NCBI GenBank assembly: GCA_950295325.1
Contig: OX485808.1
Location: 2,546,501-2,610,500, forward strand
DNA: 64,000 bases
From: Polytrichum commune
Taxonomy: Eukaryota > Streptophyta > Polytrichopsida > Polytrichales > Polytrichaceae
Reading direction: 5' to 3'
A program made the translations under genes and the position numbers. Below the pieces are notes generated by a model. It saw only the letters and a program-made list of their open reading frames with translations, was not told the DNA's origin and searched no databases. Of this stretch, positions 10,017 through 22,827 are shown piece after piece (positions within the stretch are counted from its first letter, which is position 1; each line of letters starts with the position of its first letter).

Positions 10017-11464
10017 TGCTGAGTAAAAGAAATCATATTCATAGTTTCAATAGCCCGGGATGGCAACTCTCTAGAGAACGAATGTTTCTAAAGCAAGTCT
10101 TAAGAAATTAGAAAAATTAGAAAAAAAGAGTTGATAGGCCTTGTGAAACTGTCACCATGGCCTGAAAGTTCACACCTCTGTCCAGTTTTCATAGTCAGGT
10201 GGTGCAACGCAGATAGAAAATAAGTACAACTGCCGAGACGTAGAGAGCTTCAAGTGTGCCTTGTATTGAATTTCACAAGAATAAAGTTTAAGACAAACTC
10301 CCGACAAACTAGTACGTCTGTCTTAAACTTCACTCGAAGTTACAAACCAACTTCCTATATATATGAGGAAAACTCTATTTCGGAAATTGCAGATACAGTC
10401 ACAGATAGAGGGTGTAAAAATGACTGGTATTATAGGTGAACGAACCTGCAGCCCGAGTCCTTTGGGAGAATCCGTCTCTGCATATGGTTAAATTGATATC
10501 ATCATGTGAGACGGCTCCAACAATCTGAGACCCATCCATAACCTGCCAGCTTCAAATCAATCATGACTTGCCCACATCATGGAAGAATGTGGCAGAGAAA
10601 ACCAGATCAGTACAGAGTGATTTTACAGATTTCTCACCGAGCTTTGACCTTGAACATCGAGTCAATATCCTTTTCGCAACTTATCTATTCCTTCGGTAGA
10701 TGTACAAACAAGTTACCAACACATTTTTTTGCCTATAGAATTGTAGGCTATGTCAGAAGTCCTGTGTGAATCTATGAAGATGAGAGGTCCCTCGACCGCC
10801 ATTCACCCGCCGGCAAATGTGTTATTAAGGAGCAGGTTAATTTGCTCACAAGAGCAAAGACATGATGATGTAGGCTCAAGGCTGTAATCTCTCTGTTATA
10901 GGTTTAAACTTAGAACTCCCGGTCACTAGATATATTATAATCATTCCATGATTCAATTCTATTTTAGATTGCTTAATTTCTACTTTAACCTGTTGCATGA
11001 TGTCAGGTCTTGAATGCCTGGCAACAAGTGGAAAAGCATTCTCTTTTGAATTCGATGGACGTGCTCTCAAATCTACTGTACTATGTACTTTCTGGAGTCC
11101 TTGCAGACTCCCTCATGCCTGTCTCATGTCTTTAAAATCTCAAGTCCTTTGAATCTCTGTTAACACAGCAGCAATATCGAAGACCTGCCGCACTTGTTGG
11201 TAATCACCTGATTAAATAAATGTATATTGCATGATATGGTTTTTGTCTGCTTAAGGAGGGAGCGGAGCTGGGTTGACCTTGCTTCATTCTTTGTGGATGC
11301 CTTCCATGGGTCTCATCTTCCTTGTGGGACATTGTCAATGTCAATGTCAATAGGCAGCTGGTCATTACAAATACCTTTCATGGTGGAGTTTTTGTGAGGT
11401 TCACCGTGAAATTCTTGAGCAGTGCCAAAGATGGAAACCTCGTGGAAGCAACTGTGGATTGGCC

Positions 11465-11749
11465 ATGAGTAAAATCCAAAAAATGCATTTACTTGAATCT
11501 TATGAATCATTTCGAAAATATGTGTTGAACGTCTCCAAGTGGTTCAAATATTACATGGAAAAACCTGCTCGACTGGCCACAATACGAAAGGATTCATATG
11601 GATTTACATTGATTAATTTGCCAGAGTCCATCTCCGATACTTGGGGTTCAGATCCACCAATTGCACTTCCAAAGCAAGCAGAGCAAATTTTATTTTCCGA
11701 AGACTTCGATGATGCGAATCGGTGGGTACTCTTCCGAAAATACCCTTGA
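11465..11749 (+). CDS. Open frame of 94 codons, unknown protein
   Basis: The frame starts at ATG 11465 and ends at TGA 11747-11749. The peptide is protein-like and aromatic-rich (ESYESFRKYVLNVSKWFKYY, EKPARLATIRKDSYGFTLIN, SEDFDDANRWVLFRKYP). There is no signal peptide or membrane segment. No family is recognised. It could be an internal exon read through into an intron, because the flanks are AT-rich and non-coding. It is the longest plausible sense frame between 10 and 12 kb. Confidence 0.3.
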   Translation: MSKIQKMHLLESYESFRKYVLNVSKWFKYYMEKPARLATIRKDSYGFTLINLPESISDTWGSDPPIALPKQAEQILFSEDFDDANRWVLFRKYP

Positions 11750-14700
11750 AGGTGCAGAGAGTTTCATCATGACCACAGTGCAACAAATCACAGGTTTGTC
11801 CAAATGTTGATATTTTCAGGACTATGTAGAAGCAAAAGGATTTGTAGATATTAGACGAAGTTCTTGCGGATATTTATCTGACACTTCTTTTGACATTATG
11901 ATATCAAACTATTGTTGAAACCAATATTTGACATGTTCATGCGGTCAGAAAAAGTTTGGAAAAACCCATAAAACTTTCTCTATGTCAAATATCTGTCAAA
12001 ACAAAAAATATCAAAAAAATGATGTCTGTTTCACGCGTGTCCTCTTTCTCCAACACCGAACAGGTGAACAAGCGCTGTCATGTATCCTAAGAAATTTAGA
12101 ATCATGGAGCAAAGTAGAACCGACTTGCTTTAAAGTCTGTCGATTTGTGAATGTCATGTGCTGATTATCAAACAAGCTGAGTACATGTTGCGAAGAAAGT
12201 GAAAAAGGCTAGCTTCAAGCAAACTAATTGTTATTGAATTTACTGACAAGTATACTAAAAGCAAGCACGCAACGGGACTTCTGACCTAAATCACTGCAAT
12301 TTGAGCACTGCAGCTAGATAGCTAGCATAAAATTGGCCAAGGGTATCAGAGGATGAATCAAGACTCTGCACGGAGTCATCACAATTCAGAAACGCGCGTT
12401 GGTGTGATCGATCACAACATCTTAAATAACATGCAGTGATGATCACCGATGAAATTCAATGCAAGAAGATAGTGATTAGATACTATATCTCCTGAGTTGT
12501 CACCAAAATCTGAGCTGAAGCTGAAGCTTGCAGGTAAGTCGATGAAACCGAGGTATAAAGAACTTGAGCCCAGGTTGCATGCACCAATATGGTGGAGCTT
12601 GGTCTCAAGGCCGGTCCCTGATCTTTGTGGAATGATTCTCAAATTCAGGCCCAAACTTGAACTTGTAGAATTTTCAAGTCTGATGACTACAAGTAAAAGT
12701 TCAAGCTTGAGCTTGGAAAACAAAATAACCCAAAAAGAAGGAACCAAAGCTACATTGTTTGTTTCTTTCTTTAAAAGTTGATCAATTTTATAAAATTAAA
12801 AATTAAAACCAAAATGATCAACGCCAAGAATGAATTAAAGAACCAAGAAGACACAACCACTTGGAGGGGAGGCAAGGCCCTTCAAGTGTTCCACAACATC
12901 ACATAAAGAGAACACAGAGCAACCAACCACCACAAACAAAGCCCCTAACCCGCTTCCAAGAATAACCTGCCAAGACCACCCCTAGACCACCCCAAGTAAA
13001 ACCAAACCCTAAGAGTTAGGAATCTTCCAATTTTGAGCCTAACTGTTAAGGTAGATGTGCCTAATGCCAACACAACATTAATTTGGACACCTATATCTGA
13101 GTGGTATGTGGTTAGGTGTGGATTTATGAACAAACATCCAAAACACATGTGTTTAAAAAAGATTGGACTATGTGCTCAAAATATGATAATCGTTCTAAGC
13201 TCAACAACCAACATGACTAGTCAACAGTGGACCTGTGTGACCACTTAATAAGGATGAGAATATGCTTTTTGGTAATGAATATCAAAATATTCATATGAAC
13301 TCCAAAATTATAGGGAAAAGTTGCTACAACCTCAATTTGGTTTGCGAACCATTTCATTGTAATTGCTTGTTCCATATCCTACAAGAGGTGAGCTAATCGG
13401 AAAGAAAGTAACCATTAAAGACCCATCTACCGTAGGCACATGTTGTACGCGTCCTCACAGAGGCCACCCCTTGGTTGGCTCATAGTAGGGCCACATCGGG
13501 GGGTCTAGCCAGGGCCCAACTAGCCCACCCAGTGTGGTCAGGCTGTCAGTGAAGCCACTTTGGGATCACGTACAAGTAGAGGCAATGCCTAGGGTTGAAA
13601 CATCTTTTTTTTCATGAGTACATTGATCGTTGGCCGACCCCCTGCCCGTGTTTGTCTCTCTATGTACATCATGTAAGGTCCAAATTCTTTTACCTTAGCC
13701 CACCAAACCTGCAAGCTTGAGCTTGAGCTTGAGCTCAAGCTAAATGTGGTTCGGTCTTGGCAATTAACCTATCTTATTCTGGATCATTTAGATGTGGAAG
13801 ACTTAAGGTAGACAGACCCAAATCTGTTAGATGTAAGCAATTTTGCATAAGTGTAGTAAAAGTGATACTGGAGTGGTTTTTCAGAGGTTTGAAAATTGAT
13901 ATCACAACGTTTTTCAAAAACATCACAATTTATTTTTAAGTTTTGAAAGCATCATAAATTTCCAAAGGCAAGATTCTCTCCCCACCCATATTTACAAGAT
14001 ATGCTGACCTTTTTCCAATAATTGGGAGACTTGTAAAAACTTGAGTACAAGCAGTGACCTTTTTAAGGAACCCGAAATTATGCCACTTTAACTCACTCAT
14101 TTCATCATGTTGAATGTGACAATGACCTGTGCGAAACTTCACATGATTTCCCATCACGCTAGAAAATGACGGCTACATGTGTGGAACTTCACGGCTTTGA
14201 AAGACTCTCTATGTTAAGATTGGGGGGGTTATCGGAAAATGGGTCTGTCTACCATAACCAACAACAAATAGCACAAAGACATCCTTCACAGTGAAAGTCA
14301 CAAATTTTAAGAAAGCCTCAATCAACACAGAAGCCAAAAAAACAAGACGGCATCAATTTGTATGTAGTTTGGGAACTTTGGTCTGCCAAATCAGGGAAGA
14401 CCATCATTTAGAATGGACTGAGAAAATCTAGAGAAGCTAATAATGAATTTACATATCGCCATTAAACACTACCAAATGCTCTCAGCATAGCTTGAATATA
14501 ACTCCATCTGAAAAGCATAGCTGCTCTTCGTCCAGTCCAGCTCTCAACTCATTGCAAGTGATTCCCCAACTAGTTGTGATTTGGGTGCTCTTGATCACCA
14601 TTCGATGTAGATCTCAGATGATGCAAGAATTGCTTTGTACATGACGCTCAGCACATGTCATACCTCACCATGTCTGTTTCTCATGTGTAGAACATTTCTT

Positions 14701-15574
14701 GTTGCTAAAGTACCAATCCAGAATTTTAATAGAAAAAGTTTGAAAAAAAAATGGCAGAAAAAACCAATCAGAGCTATATCAATCATAAATGGATCGGAGG
14801 TTTTTTGGCCAATTGGAAACCTGTGAAAATGTTTAAATAATTCAATTGTTTTTTAAAATATCAGATTTTCCTAAGATTTGTGCATACCGATCAGGTCAAA
14901 CGCTTCACACATCTCAAAACACCAGCCTCTGCAATTTCTCTCAACAGGATGCATTATGGAGTCGGCGGTTGAGGCTCTAGTTTCCTTTGTTGATGGAGCT
15001 TCCTGATATTGTTTTGAAGAAGGCCCATTAAAGGCAACCTAGACTGTGGCAATATCCCTTCTCACTTTGCTATTCGATGCTGATCTTGTAATTTGGACCT
15101 CTTCCAAGAGGGCAGTTGTGTGACTTATGCTTCCAAGTGCGCTATAATCTGCAGTGGATAGACGATTACGACCATTTTGAACTAGATTTGAAGCACACAA
15201 TAAGGTTGTCGAGAGCCTCACGACTGATTATGGACTAGATAACCAGCGGGAGGAGAGTGGAGGATGAGCAGGGGGAGCAGCGAGTCGTCCTTCTAATTGA
15301 GTTGGTTATCAATTGACTGATAACTCATGAACGTAATCTGGGAATTACAGATGATATTGTGTCTACATGGATGGAGATTTGTGATGAGTTTTGATTACCC
15401 TTCTACGCTTCCATGAGCGTTCAGTTATGTTGAAAGACCATTTGTGCGTCCTCCATAATTTGACCAATTGTATGCCTATTACAATGGCTAGCCAATGGGG
15501 AAGGGGTAGTTAGCGGTCTAGAATGCCATGGACCATGCCAAAATTCAATGCGACCTGAATGGAACTAATTGCAA
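11750..15574. other. Mostly featureless AT-rich DNA
   Basis: No gene is supported. The stretch 12490-12760 has open frames on both strands created by a purine/pyrimidine pattern rich in 'aagcttgagc'-like words, so they are probably not coding. A GC-richer patch at 13440-13570 has short inverted words but no clean TIR. A weak minus-strand open frame lies at 15039-15221 (STADYSALGSISHTTALLEE), unassigned. Confidence 0.3.
13714..13740. repeat. Short GCTTGA tandem repeat
   Basis: Three GCTTGA units are followed by the inverted word GCTCAAGC, giving a small palindromic low-complexity patch. Similar words are scattered through 12530-12715. Confidence 0.6.
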
Positions 15575-15790
15575 CTACTTGAACAAAAATCCAATGTAAT
15601 TCATGGCGATCATAGACAAGTATGAACAACACACTCCATGAGCTCGCTCCTCATGAGATTCAGTGGCTCTTTCGGCCAAAACGAAGAAAGCACCGCCTAT
15701 TTTGGCACTGCTTTTCGAAAATATTTGTGGATCTCCTTGAAGGATTTGATTAGAACCATCCATGTCTTGCACAGCAGCTCCACTGTCCAA
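15575..15790 (-). CDS. Exon-like open frame, minus strand, unknown
   Basis: A minus-strand frame ending in TAG at its left edge reads FLDSGAAVQDMDGSNQIL and later GGAFFVLAERATESHEERAH. The composition is protein-like but I recognise no domain. It could be the terminal exon of a gene whose upstream exon lies at 16342-16461 on the same strand, but no intermediate exon was found. Confidence 0.25.
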   Translation of the reverse strand: MDSGAAVQDMDGSNQILQGDPQIFSKSSAKIGGAFFVLAERATESHEERAHGVCCSYLSMIAMNYIGFLFK

Positions 15791-16341
15791 AAATTGTGAT
15801 ATAATCTGCCATGGGGCTCCTCGCTGCCGTGTAATTTCTATCTAGTAAAGTAGACGGTGCTAAAACCATCACTTTAAGGCTTTAAGCATTGAACCTAAAT
15901 AATATTATCAGATTTTGAGATCTTAAGTGATTCCCGTTAGCGAGTGACAAGGGATGCCAATACACCAAAGTATGTTGTAATAAGTTGCAAAGTCTTTGTG
16001 ATAGATGACCCAAAATCAGCAGGTGAAATCTATCGTGGAGGTGGTGGACATCCTCAGAATCTAATAAGATTTTGAGGTATCGGTTCAAATTGCTCTACGT
16101 TTCTTTGCTACTAGAGTCAACTTCCAAGGGAATCTTTTGTGCAAATGTGCTGTTTGACTTAATTCCTCATCCAAGTCGCACACTACAGAAGTGAAGTAAT
16201 TTTCGAGTGAAATCAGCTTCACTATGAAACGTAGCTAGCAATTCGGCACCCAAGAGTCTCGTAGTATATAGTCCTAGTGATGTGATTCCTTTTCTGATGG
16301 CTGGCATGGACACAATTTCTAAATGGCATCGGTGTCCTTAC

Positions 16342-16461
16342 CTCAGGGATACTAATTTCTGTGCAAGTCTCAACACCTAGATTGCTCAAATTGCAATCAT
16401 CAGCATTCATATGTATGAGGAAGATTGTTTCTGCTTGCTTACTTGCAATCCTCTTCATCAC
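16342..16461 (-). CDS. Possible first exon with a strong GTAAGG donor
   Basis: On the minus strand an ATG (16459-16461) opens a 40-codon frame (MMKRIASKQAETIFLIHMNA, then DDCNLSNLGVE, EISIPE) that ends exactly at GAG|GTAAGG, a near-consensus plant 5-prime splice site with GT at 16341-16340. The product is unknown. The open frame at 15575-15790 is a candidate later exon. Confidence 0.25.
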
Positions 16462-16750
16462 ATTTTGCTTAATTTAAGCTAGAATTCAAGGCTCTGAGTA
16501 AACCAAGAGCATTCAAGACAGTAAGAACTTTGTGAATCCTGTGACTGACAATATTTTTGATACTCAGTTTTGTTTTAGAGTAACTGGAGATTGCATGTAT
16601 TTTTCCTGTGATACATGAAACACTACTAAGATACGAGTCCTACACAATCGTCCCACATCAATGAAAGAACAATGCAAATTTATCATTGTGCTAGATTTGT
16701 AAATTTTCCAATCACATAGGACAAGTTTTCAATGATATGAAATTCATACA

Positions 16751-16878
16751 AAATCTACAAGGAATGACAAATAATGTTGGGTTAACAATTAGTGTTGATG
16801 ACACTACACCGCGGTTTGCAATTAGTATTGAGGAAGACAATTAGAATTGGTGACACTAAATATCATGTTTAGTGTAAC
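16751..16878 (+). mobile_element. CACTA-like family A, copy A1 (3-prime fragment)
   Basis: This 128-base piece matches the right ends of A2 (38142-38519) and A3 (40379-40754): 'acaaggaatgacaaataatg', then 'attagtattgag.aagacaat' and the terminus 'tcatgtttagtgtaacta'. The left part of the element is missing. Confidence 0.6.
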
Positions 16879-17099
16879 TACTCCTCATCATCAATGTCAA
16901 AACCTCCATTCATTGCAACTTTTGCGTGGTCGAGCTTGAATTTACGAGGGAAATTGAAAACTCGTGTTGGGTTTCTTGCAAGCTTTGTATTCAAAGACAA
17001 AGCTAAACATTTGAGATCGCTCCCATAAAAAAAATTAGAAAAATTAGAAAAATATAATAATAAGTGGAAAAATATCATCACAAAAACATGAAATTCCTC

Positions 17100-18746
17100 T
17101 GGGATGAGAATGTGGCCATCCACATGATAATGTCTATTAATAAAGTTAGATTGTGTCCAAACCCTCACTGCAACCATGCTCCAAGTATATGGTAGGAAAT
17201 TTGGAAAGGTTGTTTTCAGGCACTTTTCAATCCCTTGTTTCCTTTGTTTGGTTTGTTACTTGAGTGCTATAATTTTTAGGGGGATGCATTGTGATACAAT
17301 AACAAAACCAACCATAGGGGTCCTCATCCAAAGTCATAATACAAATTTCATATCAAGTATCATAACATTATTTAGCTATAGAGGGAGGTTGGGTAGGGCC
17401 AAGAATATGTCAAATTAGGTTTGGAAACTATACCTTGCAGATTTCGCCTAGTAGATTCAGCAAGAACTCTAAAAATGATGAAGACGTTTATTTTTTGAAT
17501 GGAATGGACTCATTGAACTGAATAATGTTATGACTATTATTATCTTACAAAGTCATAATACAAATTTTGTTTGATGTAATTAAACAAAAGTTATCTTCCT
17601 CCTTTACAAGGTAACTTCTCCAACATCTTGTATAACACATGCATAAAAAAAAATTGGAAGTGCTAAAATCATCTCCAAAAGCTCAATAATTTTAATCAAT
17701 AGGCTCAAGAAAAAATAAAACATAAAATATTAAACCTTTAATGTTATCATCAACGTGAATTATGGTGTTGTTTTTCTTCAAGCTAGTCTATATCTCTGTG
17801 TAATCCTTAAATGAGTATCATGAGAATAATTGGGACCTCGAGTATATGTATTGCCTCCTTTCAAAGGTGTACACGTCAAACATACATGAACAAGTCAGTT
17901 ACACCTATTTCCCCAAGGGCAAGCTCTTAGGGTCCCACATGGTTGCCAGTTAGTTAACCTACAAGGGGGTAACTACCATCCCTCTAGAAATGAGGTGCAA
18001 CAAAAGATAGAATCCCATGTGATCTTTCAAAATCAATTATTACAAAAATATTTGAAATTTTAGGGTATTTGAAATTCACTTTGAGAATACATTGATTACA
18101 TTCCAATCTTATCCATCAAATATGCAAAGCATTCCACGAACATGCGTATTGCTTCATAGCCTCCTTGAAAACACCCATTTGTCTCACGTGGTTCATAAGT
18201 CTACAAGGAAGTCCAACCCCCCCCCCCCCCCAAGGTGGTTAACTATCCAATTCACTTGGATACCCCCACTATGATTAAGTCACCTATCTTAGCATTGTTT
18301 GGGCTTTATGTGGCTACTTTAACCTCAGAGTTTCCATGGTATATGGGGTTAGGAGTTGATGCCTTACAAAGAGAGGGCATCATCTCAGACGAGTGTGCCT
18401 CTCTCTCATCCAATACAAGAACCATGAAATAGTATGCAATCTAGAGGCTACTTTCCTAAGTTGATTTGACACCGGAATTAGCTTCAAAGACCCAGCATTA
18501 GGCTAGTCCAAGTCATTCAAGATAAATTGGCAACAAACCTATAAGGGATCAACTCTTTATGTTGGATGGATGAGAGATACGCTCGTATACAATAATCCCC
18601 TCTCTCCCATTTGAATGGGATAAATTAACTCAAGTTCCACATATTTATTTCCTTGCATGTAGTTTTCGTTAACATTAGATTACCCCTAGAACCCTTAATG
18701 CACATTTTTCCTCACTTACATAGAACCTTTCATGTTACATTCACAA
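17100..18746. other. AT-rich intergenic DNA with a 15-C tract
   Basis: No gene recognised. It contains a run of 15 C at 18217-18231 and, at 18430-18600, one copy of repeat R2 (see 36835-37015). Inverted 'agttaacc' words at about 17952 and 18240, each next to a G or C run, may mark the ends of a 300-base element, but no target duplication was found. Confidence 0.3.
18430..18600 (+). repeat. Repeat R2, copy 1
   Basis: Matches 36835-37015 in the same orientation: 'gtatg.a.cct.gaggttact', 'agttgatttgac', 'agcttcaaagac', and 'tatgttggatggatgag'. Non-coding; class unknown. Confidence 0.5.
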
Positions 18747-19389
18747 TACACTAAATAATCCCTTTATTGTGGGTGAGAAACCCTTTATTGTGGGTGAGAA
18801 AGTATCATGAACCACTCTGGTTGTTTAGCCAAGGTGAAAATAACATGGGTCCGACACCCTAGATCTTCCCCTCAATCTTCCTCAAGATTCTCAACCAACA
18901 TCTTACATCAAATAAAATAGTCACCTTACATCAAAAGGAGCCTAATATAGAATTTTTGTCCACATCAACTTTTTGAAAAAACAACTAATCTAGTCCACAC
19001 TCGGGGGGTTCACTGGCGAAAATCATAGAACAACGTGCGATAAAAAATAGGGTCCAATATATTCATTGTAGATAAATTTTGTAAAAAAATGTACATGTAA
19101 AATAGGGGATTTTAAAATAGTGAAACATGTTTACATGTAAAATACCATCACATATAATATTTTCAAGCTTTTTACATGTAAAATACCATCACCTTATAAT
19201 CTTTTCTGCAAGGTAAATAACCCCCCCAATAAATAGGTCCCGAACGCACGTGTATGCAAAATATAAGAGGGAGTGAACCCCCCGAGAGTCCACACCAATT
19301 TTAAACTAGAGATTTGACGTGGGTTAGAAGTTAATGTGGATTCTATAGAACTACTATGGCCCACACTAATAAGACTTTGTAGTATAGTT
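18747..19389 (+). mobile_element. CACTA-like family D, copy D1, split by element H1
   Basis: The left end TACACTAAATAATCC and the right end (gtagtatagtt, degraded) bracket sequence that matches D2 (20495-20847) once 19000-19286 is removed: shared landmarks include 'gggtc(c/g)gacaccc..gatctt'-like words, 'gacgtgggttagaa..taatgtgg' and 'cccacactaa'. A 21-base unit starting CCCTTTATTGTGGG is duplicated head-to-tail at 18760-18780 and 18781-18801. There is no coding sequence, so it is non-autonomous. Confidence 0.55.
19000..19286. mobile_element. hAT-like MITE family H, copy H1
   Basis: The 287-base element has perfect 15-bp terminal inverted repeats, CTCGGGGGGTTCACT at the left and its reverse complement at the right. 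It is flanked by perfect 8-bp direct repeats AGTCCACA at 18992-18999 and 19287-19294. Subterminal 'acgtgcg' words occur inside each end, as in the other H copies. There is no coding capacity. It is inserted in CACTA-like copy D1. Confidence 0.88.
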
Positions 19390-20239
19390 CAAAATCTCTA
19401 TCTAGACTCTCATCAAGAAGAAGACATCAAATTAACTTCCAATTTCACTTTATATAGAAATACAACGGGGGTAATTTTGTGCGATGTTTGTGCATGACTT
19501 TACTTACTTCTCTTCTCTCAATTCACTTGAATATGTCTAAGTGTTGATATTATAATGTAGTCCATTTTCTTTCTAAGCAAAACCATGAACAAATCTCCAT
19601 TTGTATGATATACACTTGCCTCAAAAGGCATGCTCCTTTGGGCCATTGTGCTCCAAAAGAATTTCTTATTCTTTGTGGGTCACTTCTAAGCTATTACTAT
19701 TGGTCCGGTTATGTGCTGCTATTGACTCTACATAAGAAATAATTTATTAAAAAAATCATATTAAGAAAATACTAATCTATAACTTTGCATGTGAGTTTCA
19801 ATTTTTTGTGAGACAATAAGTAGCAAGAATCCATAACATTATTAAGCAACTAGTTGATGGTTTTTTTCCAAGAAAAGAGGTTATAATTTCAAAAACTGTA
19901 ATAAATTACTTGTCGAAAACTCTATAGTACATGGTTTGAGTGCTCCCATAAATAATAAATCCAAGAATTTTAAAAGAAAATTATGTTTGACGGATACTTG
20001 ATCCCACGGAACATGGCCAAGGAGTTCAATAATGTTGTGTCAAAACTATAGACAAAGCTACGTAATAATTTATATCAAATTATATATTGAATGCAAATAG
20101 AAAAAACCAACACTGGCATATTTGCATGTATTCAAATCTTTCAAGTCCGGCATGTCATTTGTGTTCGACATGATGAAGCTAAGGATGTTGAGTTCAACAT
20201 GCTAGTTGTTGTTATTTTCCCTTAAAATGAAAATTTCTA

Positions 20240-20242
<3 letters not shown>

Positions 20243-20288
<46 letters not shown>
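20243..20288. repeat. (GA)23 microsatellite
   Basis: A perfect GA dinucleotide run of 46 bases. Confidence 0.95.
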
Positions 20289-20290
<2 letters not shown>

Positions 20291-20494
20291 TGTGGCTCTC
20301 CGGACCTTTAAGGTTAAGGGTCAAATGTCGAAACATACTCTTTGTAAACAATAATTTTAAGAATAAGAGGGAATTGACAATCCCAATGGGCATGTCATGC
20401 AATTAAGAGCATGAGGATGATGTTGTTTCATCTAGTAACTTATAGTTACTTGACTACCAAGGGGGTGTCGTAACATTGACAAGCTCTTGTTAGG

Positions 20495-20847
20495 TACACT
20501 AAATAGTCCTATTAGTGTGGGCAAAAAATTAGCATGGGCCGCACTAATTTTTCTAGTTAGAGTGTAAATACCTTGGGTCCAAGACCCCGGGTCTTCGCCT
20601 GAGTCTTCATGAAGACTTCTAACCAAACACATGAATTATTAGTTATAGGACAATAGGAGCACAAAATAAAATAATCACTCACATTAATTTCCTAAAAAAA
20701 ATCAATATGGCTCACACTAATTTTCTACTAGAAATCTAGCATGGGTTGAAAACTAATGTGGCCCACATTAATTAATTCTCATTATGAGAATTAGCGTGGG
20801 CTCTAAAATTTACTGCGACCTACAATAATGTGCCTATTTAGTGTAGT
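20495..20847 (+). mobile_element. CACTA-like family D, copy D2
   Basis: Termini are TACACTAAATAGTCC at the left and GCCTATTTAGTGTAGT at the right, an imperfect inverted pair of the ACTACACTAAATAG type shared with families A and E. The interior has repeated 'cccacactaatt'/'aattagcgtggg' words in both orientations and no open frame. It is the uninterrupted counterpart of D1. Confidence 0.6.
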
Positions 20848-21216
20848 TCTTGGTATAATTTATGTCTAGTAATGGATTGCTTAATTTCATTGGACTAGAT
20901 TGGGGCCTTTGATTTTGAATCTAGTGTTGGTTAGAACTAAAATATATGGGAGTAATGGTATTTCACATTGTATTCACCTTTCCCAATGATACATTAAGAT
21001 GTATTATTTTGTTGAGCATCATATTTAAGAAGTAATAGATCCACCATGTGGTTGATCATGCGGGCACATGTTTTATGTGAATAACCATTTGGTGTTCATT
21101 GAGAAGTCAAATTTTCATTCAAGTCAAGCTAATTTTCATTCGCTTATTTCACATACTACACCTTTTCTTCCAACGCTATGTGCAACACTAAAGGTCAGTT
21201 CACAATGCACATGGGG

Positions 21217-22821
21217 CACTGGTGGGTTTTTTTATAGGATTTTGTGCACCACATGCGGCATAAGGGGTTTTGTTTAGGGGCTATTTACTTCCAAGGCACG
21301 AATTGAAGGTTCCCTATAATAACTTAATTTACTACAATGACTTATTTGTTTGCACCCTATCATTACTCATATTCCCATGCCAATACAATTTATTATAGTC
21401 TGCATTCCTTTTAAGTATTAAAAGTAATTCATGTCAATACTAGCCATTGCAAGAAGCTTGTGCTTGAGGATCGTATTACAAAACACAACAACATCATTTG
21501 ATCACATAATACAATCCCAAAATGAAAACATTGACTCCCACGTGCTTACACATCAAAACCTAATAGACTGTTTAAACCATGAAGACTACATATTCAATAC
21601 TTCAAACCGGCTGACACTAAAGCATATAGAAGACAAACACTTGCAAATATAATATTCTAATACATCAAACAACAACATCACATCACACTTGCATATCGTA
21701 CACAAACATATCAATAACTAAAATATCATGCACCACACTCATTGCAAATGTGCAGGTGCATTCACCAAAAAAAGACAATGATTATGTGGTAAAAGCATAA
21801 TACCTGCTCCATAGGAGTTTGCACATGAGCACAAAGAAAATCCTATAAAAAATTTTGACAACCTCATAATATGGCAACCTCTTGCGAATTCATAATCCCC
21901 TAGCTCCCCATTCATGCAAAGATACCATAATTCAAAACTTGAATAAATCATGATGGTGATTTGATACTCTAATATATTCCCTACCCATAGAGTAATCATC
22001 ACCAAGACAAGTCCCATGTGCCTTATACATGTAACATTGAGTTAGATGCATAAAAAACAACAAAAAAGACATGAATAAAGAAAGAAATTGTTGAAGCCTA
22101 GAATGTTCACCCATACCTCGTACATGAACCCTAATATGCATTTCTTTAGGTTAGAAACATTTTAGCTCCTCCGCATCAATCTTATCTAATGTGTATACTT
22201 TGTCAGTAGCATTATAGCTTAGGGTCATAGTATGAAATAATGCAATCCACATCAATTCATTTGCTATGGGCATGAGCATATTTGATTTTGTTATGGCCCG
22301 GATGTTTCATGTAATATCATAGCATCAGTTTGATATAGGAAATGTGAGGATTTTGCTTCCCATATCCTTCGACTCGGGTCAAGAGGTCAACTGGCTACCT
22401 TAATACCCCAAATGTATGCCCATTACATTGCTTCATGGCCTACGCCCTCCCAAACTCCTAGTAGAGAACCAAGCTCCAAACCCAATGAGCATTCCATAAG
22501 CTAGGGAAGATGGCCAGTGACTACACCACATTTTTCCATCCATATTTCAACGTTTGTCGAATGAATTTTTCATCCATCCAACATGCAACATGCTTAGTGC
22601 ATGCTTATAACCATTTCATATTAAACATAAACTCTAGGATCCTAAACTTCAACCCCTATAATTAGGTCTACAACAACTATTGCCCACATTTTATACCTAT
22701 CTACTTTTAATGGACCCTTCATTATTTGGAGTTCCTTTATCATTTTTATTTCAAATGAATTTAATCCTCCCTATATTATGTCACGCATCATTTGTAAAAT
22801 GCATTAAGTGACCCACCCGTG
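21217..22821 (-). mobile_element. hAT-like family H, copy H2 (1.6 kb)
   Basis: This is the longest H copy. Its ends are CACTGGTGGG...(left, diverged) and AAGTGACCCACCCGTG (right), flanked by ACATGGGG at 21209-21216 and ACATGCGG at 22822-22829, an 8-bp duplication with one mismatch. Compared with H4 and H5 it is inverted: the region near 22640-22800 matches the left ends of H4 and H5, and 21225-21400 matches their right ends. The central kilobase is extra sequence with no transposase that I can recognise. Confidence 0.75.
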
Positions 22822-22827
22822 ACATGC

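Noticed and set aside
12412-12781. Overlapping open frames of 111 and 94 codons on opposite strands
   Set aside because: Both come from 'aagcttgag'-rich low-complexity DNA; neither has protein-like features or splice context.
9822-17220. Shared 27-base stretch (around 9822-9848 and 17194-17221)
   Set aside because: The similarity does not extend beyond the short word, so common origin cannot be claimed.
17950-18249. Possible TIR element bounded by AGTTAACC words and a 15-C run
   Set aside because: AGTTAACC contains the palindrome GTTAAC, and no target duplication or internal match to another copy could be found.
20202-20402. Open frame with a serine-leucine repeat
   Set aside because: It is the antisense reading of the (GA)23 microsatellite.
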